DNA from: Castanea sativa
Taxonomy: Eukaryota; Streptophyta; Magnoliopsida; Fagales; Fagaceae
Direction: 5' to 3'
Assembly: GCF_040712315.1 (NCBI RefSeq)
Contig: NC_134013.1
Coordinates: 46,963,501-47,027,500, forward strand
DNA length: 64,000 bases
Part shown: positions 34,441 through 48,317 of the stretch, piece after piece
Layout of the letters: each line of letters starts with the position of its first letter
Numbering within the stretch: the stretch's first letter is position 1
Notes under the pieces: model-generated
The model's input: the letters and a program-made list of their open reading frames with translations, nothing else
Databases searched by the model: none
Told to the model about the DNA's origin: nothing
Made by a program: the position numbers and the translations under genes

Positions 34441-35440
34441 CTGCATTAAATACAATGGTGTCAGGCAAGTAACCTTCATTAATGCAAAGATTATTGTGGA
34501 ATCATTAGGAAATTTCATAAAGCTACCTCGGAAAAGTGTACCTTCTCTGAGATTTATCTCAGTAGCTCAGATATGCCTTAGATACGATCTCGACCTTGGG
34601 CATGGAAGACCATTGGTTCTGACCAATGATCCGAGGACCTTTGTTTATTATTAGAATGGGCTAGCCAATGCTAGGTTTGTTTCCTCCATTTGGGCCAATG
34701 CTTAAAATAGACCCAATGTTTATCCCATTATAATAAGGCCCAATATTCACCCCATTACAGGTATCCTATATGGAGAACTAAGTAATTAGCTATTAAATTC
34801 CACAAAAGAGAATTAAGTCATTAGCTAGGAAACTACTTGAGAGAATAGCTAATGAGATACACAATAAAATCTTACAACATTTTTATAATACTTATTTTTA
34901 ATTGCACAATTTAATATTTTATCATTTTATTTTGACCTATGAGAGAGACTAACACCTTAAATATAGTCTAAAAATTATCCCAAGTAACAATTAAAATAGC
35001 CCAAACAATAATAAAATTATGCCAAATAATAATAAATGAATAACATATTTACCACAAAGCGCATTCAAAAACAAAAAATAAAAATCCATATTTAGATGTA
35101 TTTTAGATGGTGCCACCGACATAGCCAAAGTCTAACAGGTGCCACTAGATAGCATCAATGAGAATAACGAATTTTCAACTAAAATGTGTTACAGAGACTC
35201 TTGGTGCAATTCTGTTCATAATACCATATTTTGTAGCCTCAAACACAAAGAAGCCCAAATTTTGAAACAGTGAAATGCGTTAAGGTCAAATTTTCTATGT
35301 ATTGGTTTATCCTTTGACAAAACGCACTTTACTTGAAATTGGATAGATCTAACTTGGGTTTAATGTATCAAGAAGTATGTTGCTCAAAAATAAAAAGTGG
35401 TATCAGTAAAGACATGAAAGATTGATCCAAGAAACAAGTG
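34441..35440. other. AT-rich spacer, no gene seen
   Basis: Nothing with coding character was found. The short ORF at 34433-34654 has no recognisable motif. 'gggccaatgcttaaaatag' and similar phrases around 34690-34760 suggest old repeat sequence. Confidence 0.5.
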
Positions 35441-36110
35441 AAGAAAAGCAGTTTCAATAATTCTTGACACTAGGCTTGACACTAACATCTATCGAGAATT
35501 AATGGTGAAACTCAACACAAGCTCGATCTATCTAGACTTATGATTTAAGAATTCTTAGATTTGAATTTCGGGTTATGATGACTTAAATGATTAGGGTTTC
35601 TCTCTCTACAACCCTATATCATATAGAAAGCTTATTTGAAAGTCATCAAAGACACAAAGACTCAATCAGAGAACTCAAACACTCTGTGAAAAGCTACTGC
35701 ATTTGTGTGCCTTAGGGTTTTGTAACCAAGTGCTTCCAGATCTTCAGTGTGCATTGAAGTGAAGAACTTTGTAGCCAATAACGATCAATCAATTGCTTGG
35801 AGTTAGTCACGTATTGGAATCCGTGTATGCGAAGAAGTCTTCTACAACAAGAAGTCCAATTAGAAATTGGTATAAAGGTTCAACTATAGGTTGGTATTTT
35901 GTGATAGTCTAGGATAGTGGTAAGATTCCTTATACTTGTAACCACTTGTTCTTAATTAGTGAATTTTTAGAAGTGGTGACCTGAAATTTACCTAGTGGGA
36001 TTTTTGCCTTGCGAGAAGTTTTCCTCATTCGTCAACAAATCATTATATCATTAATTTCCACTGCATATTAGTTTATTTGGAGATTTGTTGGTGCCTCCAT
36101 AAATTGTATA
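35441..36110 (+). repeat. Copia-like LTR remnant
   Basis: The 3' part reads 'gtgggatttttgccttgcga', then 'agttttcctcattcgtcaac' and 'atttccactgcatatt'. This order (a 'gttttt-cc' stretch, 'gttttcc', then 'tttccactgcat') is typical of the R/U5 end of many plant Copia LTRs. No internal domain follows, so this is a solo or truncated LTR. The left border was not determined. Confidence 0.4.
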
Positions 36111-36484
36111 TAATTTGACCTAATTAATTCAGCTTATTTAGATTTTAATTTTTTATTATTATATTATATTAAGTATTTATGAGAGTAGAATTGTGTGCAT
36201 CATACTTTTTCTTTTTTTGCGCAAAAATCGGATGTGTCGCATTGTTATTGGAGGGGGTAAAAGTAGACTTTGTGATGGGTTTAATTTAATCTCTTGTACA
36301 TGACCATAAATTCAGCAAATTGAACCACCAGATAAGTTGGAGAACAAAATTGGAAGCCTAAAAGCCTTTGGGTTCATGGTTTGTAAGTCAGTCTCTTCAC
36401 ATAGTTTTTTGACGACAGTTGCCGTGTTTGTTCAATCCCTTCGGCTGGAAAAAGATCTAATGAAATAGGACTCTTCACATAGTG

Positions 36485-36516
<32 letters not shown>

Positions 36517-36793
36517 ATGGGAGCTACTCGTTCACATCCAAGTGTTGATGAGTCACGACACCTAATCTGGACCAAATTACGCACAGCGCATTGAATACGC
36601 AAAGCTTTTAGTCATTATCTGATCAATATAGGCTATATAGCCTTTGCGACTTTGTCCGCTATTTTAATTTGATTCACATTAAATGAACACATTTTTGTTG
36701 GTCTTCCACTTTCATTATATACTAGTTAAAGTCCCCACGGTTTTACTCATCAACCTATATACCATATAATTAATTTGAGAAATATTGAGTAAA

Positions 36794-36840
<47 letters not shown>

Positions 36841-39028
36841 AAATCACAATGATGTGATTAAATCTAGAATTAGGCTATACATGAAAAAAGTATATCATAT
36901 TATCTTAATAAAGTTAAAGAAATTAAAGTCTTACCGTGAGATAGAGAAAAAATTTGTGATAGTTTAAGTATTATAAAGTATAAACTTTGATAACCTTGTG
37001 GAGTGCAAATAATATTTTCTTGGGTGTGTTCACTACTTGTTTCAAGATTAAATATAGAGACAAAGAGAGATTAATATTTGCTACAAATCTGTCGATGTTA
37101 TGCTTGTAAGGGAAGCCCTTTCTTCTTCCTCAATCTCATTCAATGATTTTCTCCACAATCTTCTGTAACCATAATGTAAAAACAAAAACAAAAAAATTAG
37201 TAGATTGAATTCTAAGTAAATAAACTAGCAGTTTCTCAAAAAAAAAAAAAAGTAAATAAATTAGCAGATAAAACAAAACAATTACTTAAAATAAAATAAA
37301 AAAATCCTGTAGTCTACACATGAGGCTAAGAGAGGAAGAAAAAAGAGAAGGATGAAGATAACTGATGAAATGCTAATAATGATAATATGGAGTAGGACTT
37401 TCAACAGACAACATATATAGATTTCTCAAGGTAAGGAGAAACAATTGAACTATAAAAATGTCTTTAGGGCTAGGATCTTTCGGTTTCGTAGTTTTTTTTT
37501 TTTTTTTTTTTTTTTAACTGCTTTGTAGTTGAATTGCTCAATATATATATGCTTAGAAAATCTTAACTACAATTTATAATCTTCCAAATTAAAGTAGAGT
37601 ACATGATTGGAATATTGGATATTTGTTATCCAATTAGTGGAGAAGAAGTATAATTCCTTTTCATAGGGAATCAACTAGTTTCTCTTTTTTGGACTACAAA
37701 CTTAATCTATCCTCTTTCTTTCTCCTTAAAAGATTAAGATTGTGTGAAAAAAAGAAGAAGATTAACATCATCTAGAAATTTATACACTTGGAAAATTAAG
37801 ATCATCCAGGGATCTATGGCGAGAAAACATAAAAAGGAAAGAAGAAGAAGAAGAAGAAGCTATAAGATAGAATAAAAAAGTGAAGAAAACAAAAGGTTAA
37901 TATCAATTTTTATTTACATGATTTAAGATTTTTGTTCATTCTAATATCTATTCCGTATATTAATAATCAAGGAGTTATGTCTAAATCTGAAAAATCATGG
38001 ATGAGCTAGAATTTATGTCTTAATTCAAGAAGTAGAGAATCATGATAGGAGAAAATCATGGAGTTATATTTCAATCTTTATGAAATAGCACCTTAGTGAT
38101 TTTGAACCAATGTTGCACTTTTAATACGACATTTCCACTTAGAAAAGATAAAGAGTTTGGTTAATGTACGGGTCCCTGGCCCCTACATGATAACAGGGTT
38201 TACATGACTTTTTTTTATCTCTTATTTCTTAGTCACAAACGTATTTTATTAATAAAAATTATTGATACTAAATTCTTATTTTTATCTAAAACATGATATT
38301 GACTATTCAGTTTTGGTGTGACAAAAAAAGGTTGCAATGATTTGTAAAACACGAAGGAGAAGTTGATAAGAACTGTTATTTCTATCTAATTCCAAGGCTT
38401 CTAAGCTCTTTTTACTGTACTAATTAAAAAATAAGGATTAGATGAATAATTAAGATTGTAATCAAATTAAGATTTTTATCAACATAGAAATTATAGGAGA
38501 ATAAAAAAAAATTTCTAAAAATCTAAAAAATTTCTACAATTTGGTGAAGCCACTTGGCGTAACCACAACTTCTAAGCCCAACTTTTATTATATAGTATAC
38601 TAGTCGCTAACCCGTGCTATGTACGGGAACCTACCTATTTGTGAGGTAAACTAAAATAATTTTATAAAATCTTAAATTAATTAAGAAACTAAAAATAAAA
38701 AAATATAAGAAAAAGATTGGGTTACATTCAAAAGAATAATCTATGGCTATAATTTTGCACTGTATCATAAATTATCACGTTAGTGAAGTAGAGAAATAAT
38801 AATAATAATAATAACAACGTTTGAGTTTGAGTCTAAGTTGGACTTGTTAGAGAGATAGAGTTTCATTTCTTGTTAAATTTGGATTAAACATAAATTATTT
38901 TGTTTTAAAAAAATGATGAGTTTGAGTTTAAGTTTCAGTTTCACTCCTTGTTAAGTTTTGACTAAAAAACATAATTTTATTTAAATATTATGCTGACGTG
39001 AAAAATTATGAAAATTTCAGAGGTTTCA

Positions 39029-39077
<49 letters not shown>

Positions 39078-39430
39078 GTATGTATATGTATGTTGTAGTC
39101 TGAACAATAGTAGAATTTAGGAGACTACAACTTGGTAGGGACATGATATTGGATGAGAAGAAAATGTATTTATTGTGTGTAGCGAAAGGCTTTCATCTAA
39201 ACTCACTTTTATATTAATTAACCATAACCACACATGCAACAAAAATTAGTTGTGGCATGGAGTCTTAAAGACTTTGTAATTAAGTCAACTAAACGTCCAA
39301 TGTGATTCCTTCTCTCTCTTTCCACACAATTTTTTATTTTATTTTATTTTATTTTTTGTTTTATTGGTTGGACGTTATGTTCACCTGTTAACAGTCACTC
39401 AGTTATGTTTCGTTTATTTTCCTTAGTACA
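36111..39430. other. AT-rich spacer with microsatellites
   Basis: No gene was recognised on either strand. It holds (ta)n(ca)n at 36487-36515, (at)n at 36798-36836, a poly(T) run at 37492-37516, (aag)n near 37840-37858 and (ta)n followed by (tatg)n at 39035-39090. At 38595-38630 'actagtcgctaacccgtgc' with the imperfect hairpin cccgtgc-tat-gtacggg resembles a Helitron-type end, but no partner end was found. Confidence 0.5.
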
Positions 39431-39490
39431 ATGGATTACCCATATTTCACTACCTATCTTTCTTTTCTATTTTTGAGTTTCTCTCAGGAA

Positions 39491-40262
39491 ATGAATTCGT
39501 GGGTTCTCTCATCGTCTCCTTTTCTTGTTTCTTTATTTTTCATATTCTTCTTTTGCATCAAGATTCCTCTTTCTTTATGCGATGAAGATACGTACGAGAG
39601 CTGTAGCAATATGTTCAACTGTGGAAAGTTGAATAACATTGGGTTTCCTTTTTGGGGAGATAACCGACCAAATAGTTGTGGCTATCCTGGACTAAAGCTC
39701 AATTGCCAGGGAAGTGTTGCTACCATAAAGATTATGAACGTGACGTACCAAGTGTTAGGTGTCAATCCCGATGCCCAAATACTCAAGATTACGAGAGAGG
39801 ACTTCTCGACTGGGATTTGTTCACCAAAGTTCGTGAATTCCACCCTCGATCCTTCACTATTGGATCTTGGCATTGGTTTTCAGAATCTTACAATAGTCTA
39901 TGGCTGTGATTTTTCTTTGCTGATACCTTTCCTCGGACAATTCAATTGCCAAAGAAATGGTTTTACGCGCATCAAATCGGGAGCTTATGGGCCTGGGGAA
40001 TGTAAAGTAAGCGTAGTTGTTCCTGTTCCAGTAAGCGTAGTTGTTCCTGTTCCAGTTCCAGTTCCAGTTCCAGTTCCAGTTCAGTCCAGTCCGTGGACAG
40101 ATATAGAAATAGATCAGTCAAAATTAGAGGAAGCCATTAGAGAAGGATTTGATGTAAAATGGAAGGTGGATACAGCGGCATGTCATAATTGCACGAGATC
40201 AAAGGGAGTATGTGGTTATGACCTGAAGCGGAATCAGTCAACGTGCTATTATTCCTCACCAG
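39491..40262 (+). CDS. LRK10L ectodomain exon 1 (GUB_WAK receptor), no kinase directly downstream
   Basis: A 257-residue secreted ectodomain. The ATG at 39491 is preferred to an in-frame ATG at 39431 because it puts a normal signal peptide at the N-terminus (MNSWVLSSSPFLVSLFFIFF, then FCIKIPLSLC). The GUB_WAK galacturonan-binding-like domain follows: CSNMFNCGKLNNIGFPFWGD, NSCGYPGLKLNC, YQVLGV, then ICSPKFVNSTLD and CDFSLLIPFLGQFNC. A WAK_assoc-like part ends with LEEAIREGFDVKWKVDTAAC, CHNC and SKGVCGYD. Between the two parts lies a Val-Pro repeat. The exon ends at a good donor (ag|gtacgt, GT at 40263) in phase 1. No transmembrane or kinase exon is found before 63.3 kb. The frame is open with conserved cysteines, so it is either a live alternative first exon or a recently orphaned one. 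Confidence 0.75.
40007..40084 (+). repeat. Coding minisatellite giving Val-Pro repeats
   Basis: A 24-bp unit is duplicated (40007-40030 and 40031-40054), then a 6-bp unit gttcca repeats about five times to 40084. The frame stays open and encodes a VPVPVPVPVP tract between the two ectodomain halves. Confidence 0.92.
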
Positions 40263-40974
40263 GTACGTACTCTCTACTTGTGTCAATAATCGATTTGCAT
40301 CCTCACAATTTGTCATCTCAAATGGACAACACAGCACCACTACTTATGTTATTCATCCCATAAGCGATGACCAAATGATTCGATTCATTTTTGTTATCCT
40401 CTTAATTAGTCTCAATAGATTGATTGGCAATATTGATAACAATTTGGGGTTGGGTCTAATAACTAATACTCTGGAATTTTATTGATTGGTAGTTGTAATA
40501 GCATGTTGAAAGTTGAAATACAACATTAAAATCTTAAGCTAGTAGGATAAAATCGGAAATTTTATGTCAGCAGTCACTCTTTTACCTATCATGTTTGAAT
40601 ATTTTGACAAAAACAATAATCCTCTATATATGCCCCAAAAATATCTTTAATTTGGTCTTCAAATTTCCCCTTCTTTTTTTTTGGTCTACGTGGCTAATTG
40701 ATTATAAGTGGGATGATGACGGAAACTAAAATGATAACAAATTAAAAACTATAAAGACTAAAATGAAAGCTATAAAATGTTGAGAACCAAATTAAAAATA
40801 AAGCTAAAATCCTTAATGATAAACAAGAAGTGGTCAATTGATACAATAGTAGGTAGATTTGAAGAGTTCGTTTGATGTGTTGTGCTAATTTCGCTGTTAG
40901 ATTGTACCTTCTTTGTCTTAGCGTACTATCCATTTATTATTATTACTTGTTTCTTTTTTTCATAATATGTAAAA
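40263..40974. other. Intron-like or intergenic spacer
   Basis: No kinase or transmembrane exon is seen after the donor at 40263. 40630-40810 is an AT-rich dispersed-repeat type also suggested at 4870-5000. Confidence 0.5.
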
Positions 40975-42110
40975 CTTTTATTGAACCAGAAAATTTTACA
41001 ACTTAGGAGGAGCCCATATTAGAACCAAAGCAATGCTAAGATAACATCAACAAAAGCTTGGGGGCCTGAACTTAAATCAAAGAAACCAAAAGCCCACTCT
41101 TCAAAGATCACCTAGCCTAAACATAAAGAGGTTTATTAGCTTCCCTACTAACCCAATTGAAAATACATACACTAAAAGCCTCCGCTAGATTACTAACTAT
41201 ATATCTCCAGCTTATAATCCTCCAAGGACAACTCTAACCCAGCCCCTGAAACGCCTCTATGCAAGCTTTGGAATCACTTTCGATAATTATTCTCTCCAAG
41301 TTCTGTGCTTTGGCTAGTTGCACTGCCCATAGTATTGCTTCGACCCCTACTTAGAGAGGGATAATGGTATCGACTTCTTTAGATGCAGCCAAAACCATTG
41401 TCCCTCTCCAAACTCTAGTGACCACCGCAACAATTGAGAACTCTTTGCCCACTGCAGCGTTGCAATTAAATTTCACATGTCCTTTTTGAGGATGAGACCA
41501 ATTGCTGTGGATTTTTAAGACAGAATTGTTATGTGGGATCTCACTTCTCCAGCCGTGTTCTTTTTTTAGCAAGCATAGATTCCCAACTAGGCTGTCAATC
41601 TCAAAAGTCTTCCTTTCAAACAACACCTGGTTCCTATTTTTCCAAATCAATTCTAGTACTATGGCTCCAGACAAAGTAAAAGCTTCCTTACGTTCCATAT
41701 TCAAACCAAATATCATTGGTGGATCTAAAATCCATCTATAAGACCTTCCCAACTTTGAAAGAATAAAGCATCAGTTTTAACTTTCCACTCACTTTCTAAC
41801 CATAATGCCCTTGCGACTTGACAATTCCAAAAAAGATGAATGGGGGATTGAATATTACGGTCATATAAAACATAAGAAGTTTCTTCAATGAGACATAGCC
41901 TGCTCAATCTATCCCTTGTGGGAGGGCCACCCACTGTAGTATGCCAGAGGTGCATTTTTCAACCTGTCATGGAGCTTCGACTTCCAAATTTTCATTCAGA
42001 CTGGGCGGCTAGGGGCTACGTTACCATCCATTGTTAATTCTCTATAAACTGATTTGACAGTCAATCTCCTTAACTACTTCTTATCCAGGTCCATCCATCC
42101 ACCTGGGCAC
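40975..42110 (-). pseudogene. LINE 3' fragment: zf-RVT and RNase H
   Basis: On the minus strand zf-RVT is seen as MKIWKSKLHDRLKM near 41985, then MHLWHTTVGGPPTRDRLSRL and SPIHLFWNCQVARALW at 41955-41725. From 41752 it continues through IWKNRNQVLFERK to an RNase H (RVT_3) domain: HVKFNCNAAVG, GVEAILWAVQLAKAQ and IIIESDSKACIEAFQ, giving the D-E-D order. A frameshift between about 41955 and 41725 and a stop at 41351 inactivate it. The RNase H tail is absent from the LINE at 1-3.4 kb, so this is another LINE group. It was probably 5' truncated at integration. Confidence 0.82.
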
Positions 42111-42204
42111 TATTACATCTAGGTGTGTTCAATATGGCTTTAACAGAGGCTTTATCAAAATAAAATTACCTGAGAAACCACTAAGCATTAAGTCTCCCTA
42201 CAAA

Positions 42205-42395
42205 GTACCAATGAATAACCCTCATTGGCTGGGTATCAGAGTAACAATGAATAACCTCCATTGATTTGGATATTAGAATACTAATGAATAACCCCCATTG
42301 ACTGGCTGGGTATCAGAGTACCAATGAATAACCCTCATTGGTTTGGGTATTAAAGTACCAATGAACAACCCCTATTAGTTTGGGTGTCAGAATCA
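42205..42395 (+). repeat. Tandem repeat, about 40-45-bp unit, five copies
   Basis: Units built on 'agtaccaatgaataaccc' + 'tcattggtttgggtatca' follow each other with small length differences. Each contains the short inverted pair ccaatga/tcattgg. No coding potential. Confidence 0.8.
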
Positions 42396-42469
42396 ATTCA
42401 TTGTCAAATTATCCATAATCATATATATGAAATCATAGTTTCTAACAAAAAAATATCTTATTCCAATAC

Positions 42470-42502
<33 letters not shown>

Positions 42503-42504
42503 TA

Positions 42505-42770
42505 TAATCATATATTCAATATTCAAATATATTTGTGATATTTCTATATTCTTTACTTTAAATCAATATAGCTAAAAAAACAATTAAATAAAATAAATCT
42601 TATATTCAATGTTCATATATATTTGTGAAAATTTTTTATTCTTTACTTTGAATTAATATAGCTAAAAAAACAATTAAATAAAATACATCATATATTCAAT
42701 AATCAGGTATATTTGTAATAATTCTTTACTTGAAATCAATAATACAATAGAAATAAAATTGTAATAACTG
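42505..42770 (+). repeat. Tandem repeat, 91-bp unit, about 2.8 copies
   Basis: Copies start at 42505, 42596 and 42687 with 'tcatatattcaatattcaaa' and share 'tagctaaaaaaacaattaaa'. The preceding (ta)n(ca)n tract (42470-42502) is a microsatellite. Confidence 0.8.
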
Positions 42771-43040
42771 TAAACAATTTTCAATAGTTAAAATACGCAA
42801 AATAAAACCAATTAGAATAAGGTTACTTACCTCAGCTAGCTCATTACAAGAACTTCTCCTTAACACTTTTTCTAAAATCCTTAGATCTCACCTAACAATT
42901 TACAAGCACCATTTAGTCAATAATCATATAATTCAAAAAAGACTTATAACAGTACCTAACTAGGAAAAAAGATTATTAAAAATATCTCATAATTGTCTAC
43001 TTATTTCACACCAAAATTCCAACTAATCATAATATCTTTT

Positions 43041-43082
<42 letters not shown>

Positions 43083-43392
43083 TGCCACCATCTATGCCTT
43101 AAAGGTAAGGCTAGCACCTAGTAGTAGTACCATGTCACATGAGACAAGGACGTGTGCTACACTTACTTTATAGCTTTCTTCTTCTTCGTTTCAATTTTTT
43201 TTTTTTTTTTTTTTTTATAACTTGTCAGACCTCTAAACCCATGCTTATTAGACTTTTTGTTTTTTCCCCAATTCCATCAATTCAGGCACAGTTTCTTAAA
43301 CAACCAAACTGTGTAGAAAGTTGACCTTTAGACCCATCACGCCTAAAATCTACAACATCCATCTATGCTTATCACAACAGAGCGCGCGCGCT

Positions 43393-43429
<37 letters not shown>

Positions 43430-43860
43430 TTAAAATGCTGAGCATAGAAAAATATGTAGGTAGTAGCATCCAATTGGCCGAAATATAAATCTAAACTTTT
43501 CTTCGTTTGCATCACTAAAACTCTCGAATAATTGAATAGTTTTACTACTGGTCAAAATATCCGCATAAAACAAATACTCTAATTCCAAATAAGTTTAGAT
43601 TTGACAAGAGAGAAATTCTTAGGCTTTTACCTCAATTGTGCAATCAAACCTCCTCTACTTGAGTATTTTGGATAGTCTCCTCTCTCAAAACATCTATCAG
43701 TATACGCTAACTTAAATTAGACTATATATTACTAGAGTTTCAACCTTATTTTTCTAAAAACCCCCTTAGTAATATCAATTATAAAAATTGACCCCATATA
43801 CAAATTTACTTAAATATCCCTCCTTTTAATTCTTTTTTTTTTCCTGGGTATTACACCATG
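42771..43860. other. Spacer with microsatellites
   Basis: No gene is seen. It contains (at)n at 43044-43080, poly(T) at 43193-43216, and the compound (gc)n(tg)n(ta)n tract at 43382-43429. The short plus-strand ORF at 43139-43324 runs through the poly(T) and is not credible. Confidence 0.5.
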
Positions 43861-45300
43861 TTAAAACTTTCAAAAGATTTAAAGCCCAACTCACCATCAT
43901 GCAATGGTTAACATAACTCATTCCAAGAAATAGGAGTAAAATACTTGACTACTCCAAGCTAATAGATAGACCAGACCATCAACAGTATATTTCCAAGCAG
44001 CCCATCAGAGACTCAATCTCAGCTACCTTTGCTTTACAAAATAGCATAACATCATCTGTGCGCTTATAGTAATTTCGATACTCTCAGGGTCTTACTGTTA
44101 GGGTTGTTCAAGCCACCCGCAAACCAAATCCACCTGCCAAACTCGACCCAACCCATCACCACCAAATCTGACTACTTTGGCAGTTGACTGTGAGTCCCAA
44201 CCTTCAAAAACCAAACAGCAACAGATCTCCTCCTCCAAAACCCAAGCAACCCTACCCAACTGTAAATACATAAATTTGGCAATTTTAACCCATTCCAACG
44301 ACATTTCCAACTAGATGCAATGGAGTTTGGCTACCAACATAGCTAGATCTGGTGGAGATTTGCTAGATTTAGCAGGAATTCACTATGAGTTCTTCGCAAG
44401 ATTTGGTGGAAATCTCTCCAGATCCAACAAGATCTCCACCAAATTTGGCGAGATCTCACGAGATCTTAGATGAGTCTCGCCAGATCTTATGAGATCTTAC
44501 CACTCCTTATACTTTTTTGATAGTTTTTGGCTTCACTTGAAGCTGAACACCATCCAAGGATTACCTAATCCATTCAACCTAATACCCTTATAGATCAACT
44601 ATAGGTCTGGAAGTTCTCCACCTGATCTAATTGGGTCGATTTTAGGTTAGGCACAAACTCAACCCGAACCAACCTGTGGACAGCCCTACCTACTACAATC
44701 TGAACTCCACTGATATTACCTCTATCCAATTCTCTATTAATAAGCCTACAAATAATTTCATGGCATAAGATAAACAAATAAAGGGAGATGGGATCTCCCT
44801 ATCTAATGCCCCATGATGGAGTAATAACATGCCCTTTACTTCAATTGAGCATAAGGGTGAATCTAATCATTGCTACACAATGTTGAATTGGGGAAATTAA
44901 CTTTTGACTGAAAACTAGTTATGGAGGACAACCTAGATGAATTCTCATTCCAATTTGTCATAAGCTTTATGGAAATCTAATTTAAACCCCGTATAAATTG
45001 AAACTATGAACCACTTTTTGAGCTAAGACCACATTCTCTGATATCCACTTGTCAGGCACAAAAACAACTTGGCTAGGATCTATAATCCTAGGTAACAAAG
45101 GTCTCAACCTCTTCACTATAATTTTAGAAATTATTTTGTAATAAAAATTAGATAAAAAAATTGGCCTGAACTAATTGAAATTGCAAGCACCTTAAGTCAT
45201 GGGGATTAAATTAAGGAAGATATGATTTGATTCCTTGAATATCCAGCCATCCCATTCTATTAGGTCATGGGAAATGTTAGTTGTTCATAGTGATGGGGTT
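43861..45300 (-). pseudogene. Old LINE RT fragment, split by a MITE-like element
   Basis: Minus-strand RT pieces lie on both sides of the element at 44099-44688. Upstream (45200-44690): FRPIFLSNFYYKIISKIIV, RLRPLLPRIIDPSQVVFVPD, SENVVLAQKVVHSF, then GDPISLYLFILCHEIICRLI and RELDRGNISGVQIV. Downstream (44080-43950): TDDVMLFCKAKVAEIESLMG, the YADD region with the Ala codon changed to Thr. Multiple stops and frame changes show it is old. It is not part of the 41-kb LINE fragment, because the gap between them is filled with unrelated sequence, although both could derive from one insertion. Confidence 0.72.
44099..44688. mobile_element. MITE-like element, hAT-like
   Basis: The ends TAGGGTTGTTCA (44099-44110) and the complement of TGTGGACAGCCCTA (44675-44688) form a TAGGGYTGTYCA terminal inverted repeat. 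The flanks cttactgt and cctactac agree at 5 of 8 positions, with transitions at the rest, compatible with a decayed 8-bp hAT target duplication. The inside is rich in 'agatctcgc/ gagatct' palindromic phrases (44340-44480). No transposase. Confidence 0.55.
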
Positions 45301-45343
45301 TCGGTAGGTTGGGGTTGCTCAAGTATAGAGGTTCTTTGATAAG

Positions 45344-46312
45344 GATAGAGCCAGGATTTCTATTTGGGGGGTCAAAGTAAGAACTATTTTTTATGATGAT
45401 CCAAATTAGCACCCATTTATTAACAAAATATCAACAATTTAATAAAAAACACAAAATAAAAATTTCTTAAAAAATTGCAATGTAATTATCTATCCAAATG
45501 AAATTTGATGTTCTTTTAATTCTCAAAAATCATAAATGATTAATTCCGTACTAGATGTGGCAAAAATTTCCATGTCAATGTATAAAATCAATGAGTGTTT
45601 TGATAGTATTCATGGTTGCAAATACCCATTCAATAGTTGTAGTGGAAATTAGAAGATTAAGTATAAGCTCAAATGTATAACCACTATATAAAAAAATTAG
45701 TAGGCTACTAATTTTCTAGTCCTTATTAGCCATTGACAAAATTAAAAAATATTTAACTATTTTTAGAAGCCAAATGTCAAATTACATTATGCTTAAATGA
45801 TGAAATCTATTTTCAATAGTAGTTTTGCATGATTTATAAATCTTCTTGTTAAAACTTGTTTAAGCATAAAAAATATCTAATCGAAATAGTGCTCAATTAT
45901 AAAGTCAATTTACTAATGAGAAATAAAAAAATCCACTAGGTGGAACTAGCTAATTGAATAACACCCAAATCTCAAAATTTCAAAAATTTTAAAATAGTCC
46001 CAAATAAGCAATCAACCAAAGTGTCGTACCAATTTTTTTTTTTATTTGTAGATAATTGAAATTTTTTGAAAGGGACAACAAACCACAAGTACGGATTAGA
46101 TGGCCATTTTAATTAATTTTGAGTTTTTTTTGGTTTAGATGATTTTTTTTTTTTTTGGTTTCAATTTTAAAGGGCCATATGAATTTTTAACCAAAAATTC
46201 AATAGTATTTATAAATATCATATATTAGGTGGAAAAAAAACATTTCAAAAATCCAAGGGAGGCCATGGCCCTCGGTGGCCTAAGGGTACCATTATGGCTT
46301 TGCCTTGTTCTC
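45344..46312. mobile_element. Decayed non-autonomous DNA element
   Basis: The left end 'gagccaggatttctatttgg' and the right end 'ggccatggccctcggtggcc' + 'tatggctttgcc' resemble the ends of widespread plant elements carrying GAGCCA...TGGCTC terminal repeats. The interior is AT-rich, without coding sequence. A smaller relative may lie at 4530-4700. Family assignment is uncertain. Confidence 0.4.
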
Positions 46313-48092
<1,780 letters not shown>

Positions 48093-48258
48093 GAGAAATG
48101 TGTTCACAACATTTTCAAAATATTTTCCTAATAAAACGTAAGTGGCGGGTTGTTATTGGTGGGCCAAAAAAGTAATTTTAATAATTGATTCAATTATAAC
48201 CAATAATAACTAAACATCTATAATTTGTTGTGAAAATGTTGTGGACGTAGCACTTCTC
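48093..48258. mobile_element. Short MITE (about 166 bp)
   Basis: The left end gagaaatgtgttcacaacat and the complement of the right end (gagaagtgctacgtccacaa) align over about 30 bp, including the shared 'cacaacattttc'. The interior contains 'gcgggttgttattggtgggc'. The size and inverted ends fit a MITE; the target duplication is unclear. Confidence 0.55.
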
Positions 48259-48317
48259 ATCTTACAAATGATCATAAATCAATAATATCGATTCTCTACC
48301 TGGCACAATTTAAGGAA

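Noticed and set aside
38595..38630. Helitron 5' end
   Set aside because: The hairpin and 'ctaacccgtgc' phrase are suggestive, but no CTRR end, hairpin partner or helicase was found.
39431..39490. ATG at 39431 as the start of the first ectodomain exon
   Set aside because: It would put 20 extra residues before a normal signal peptide. It is not excluded, since the extension is also hydrophobic.
44098..44310. Minus-strand 70-residue ORF
   Set aside because: It lies within the MITE-like element and is made of its simple repeats.
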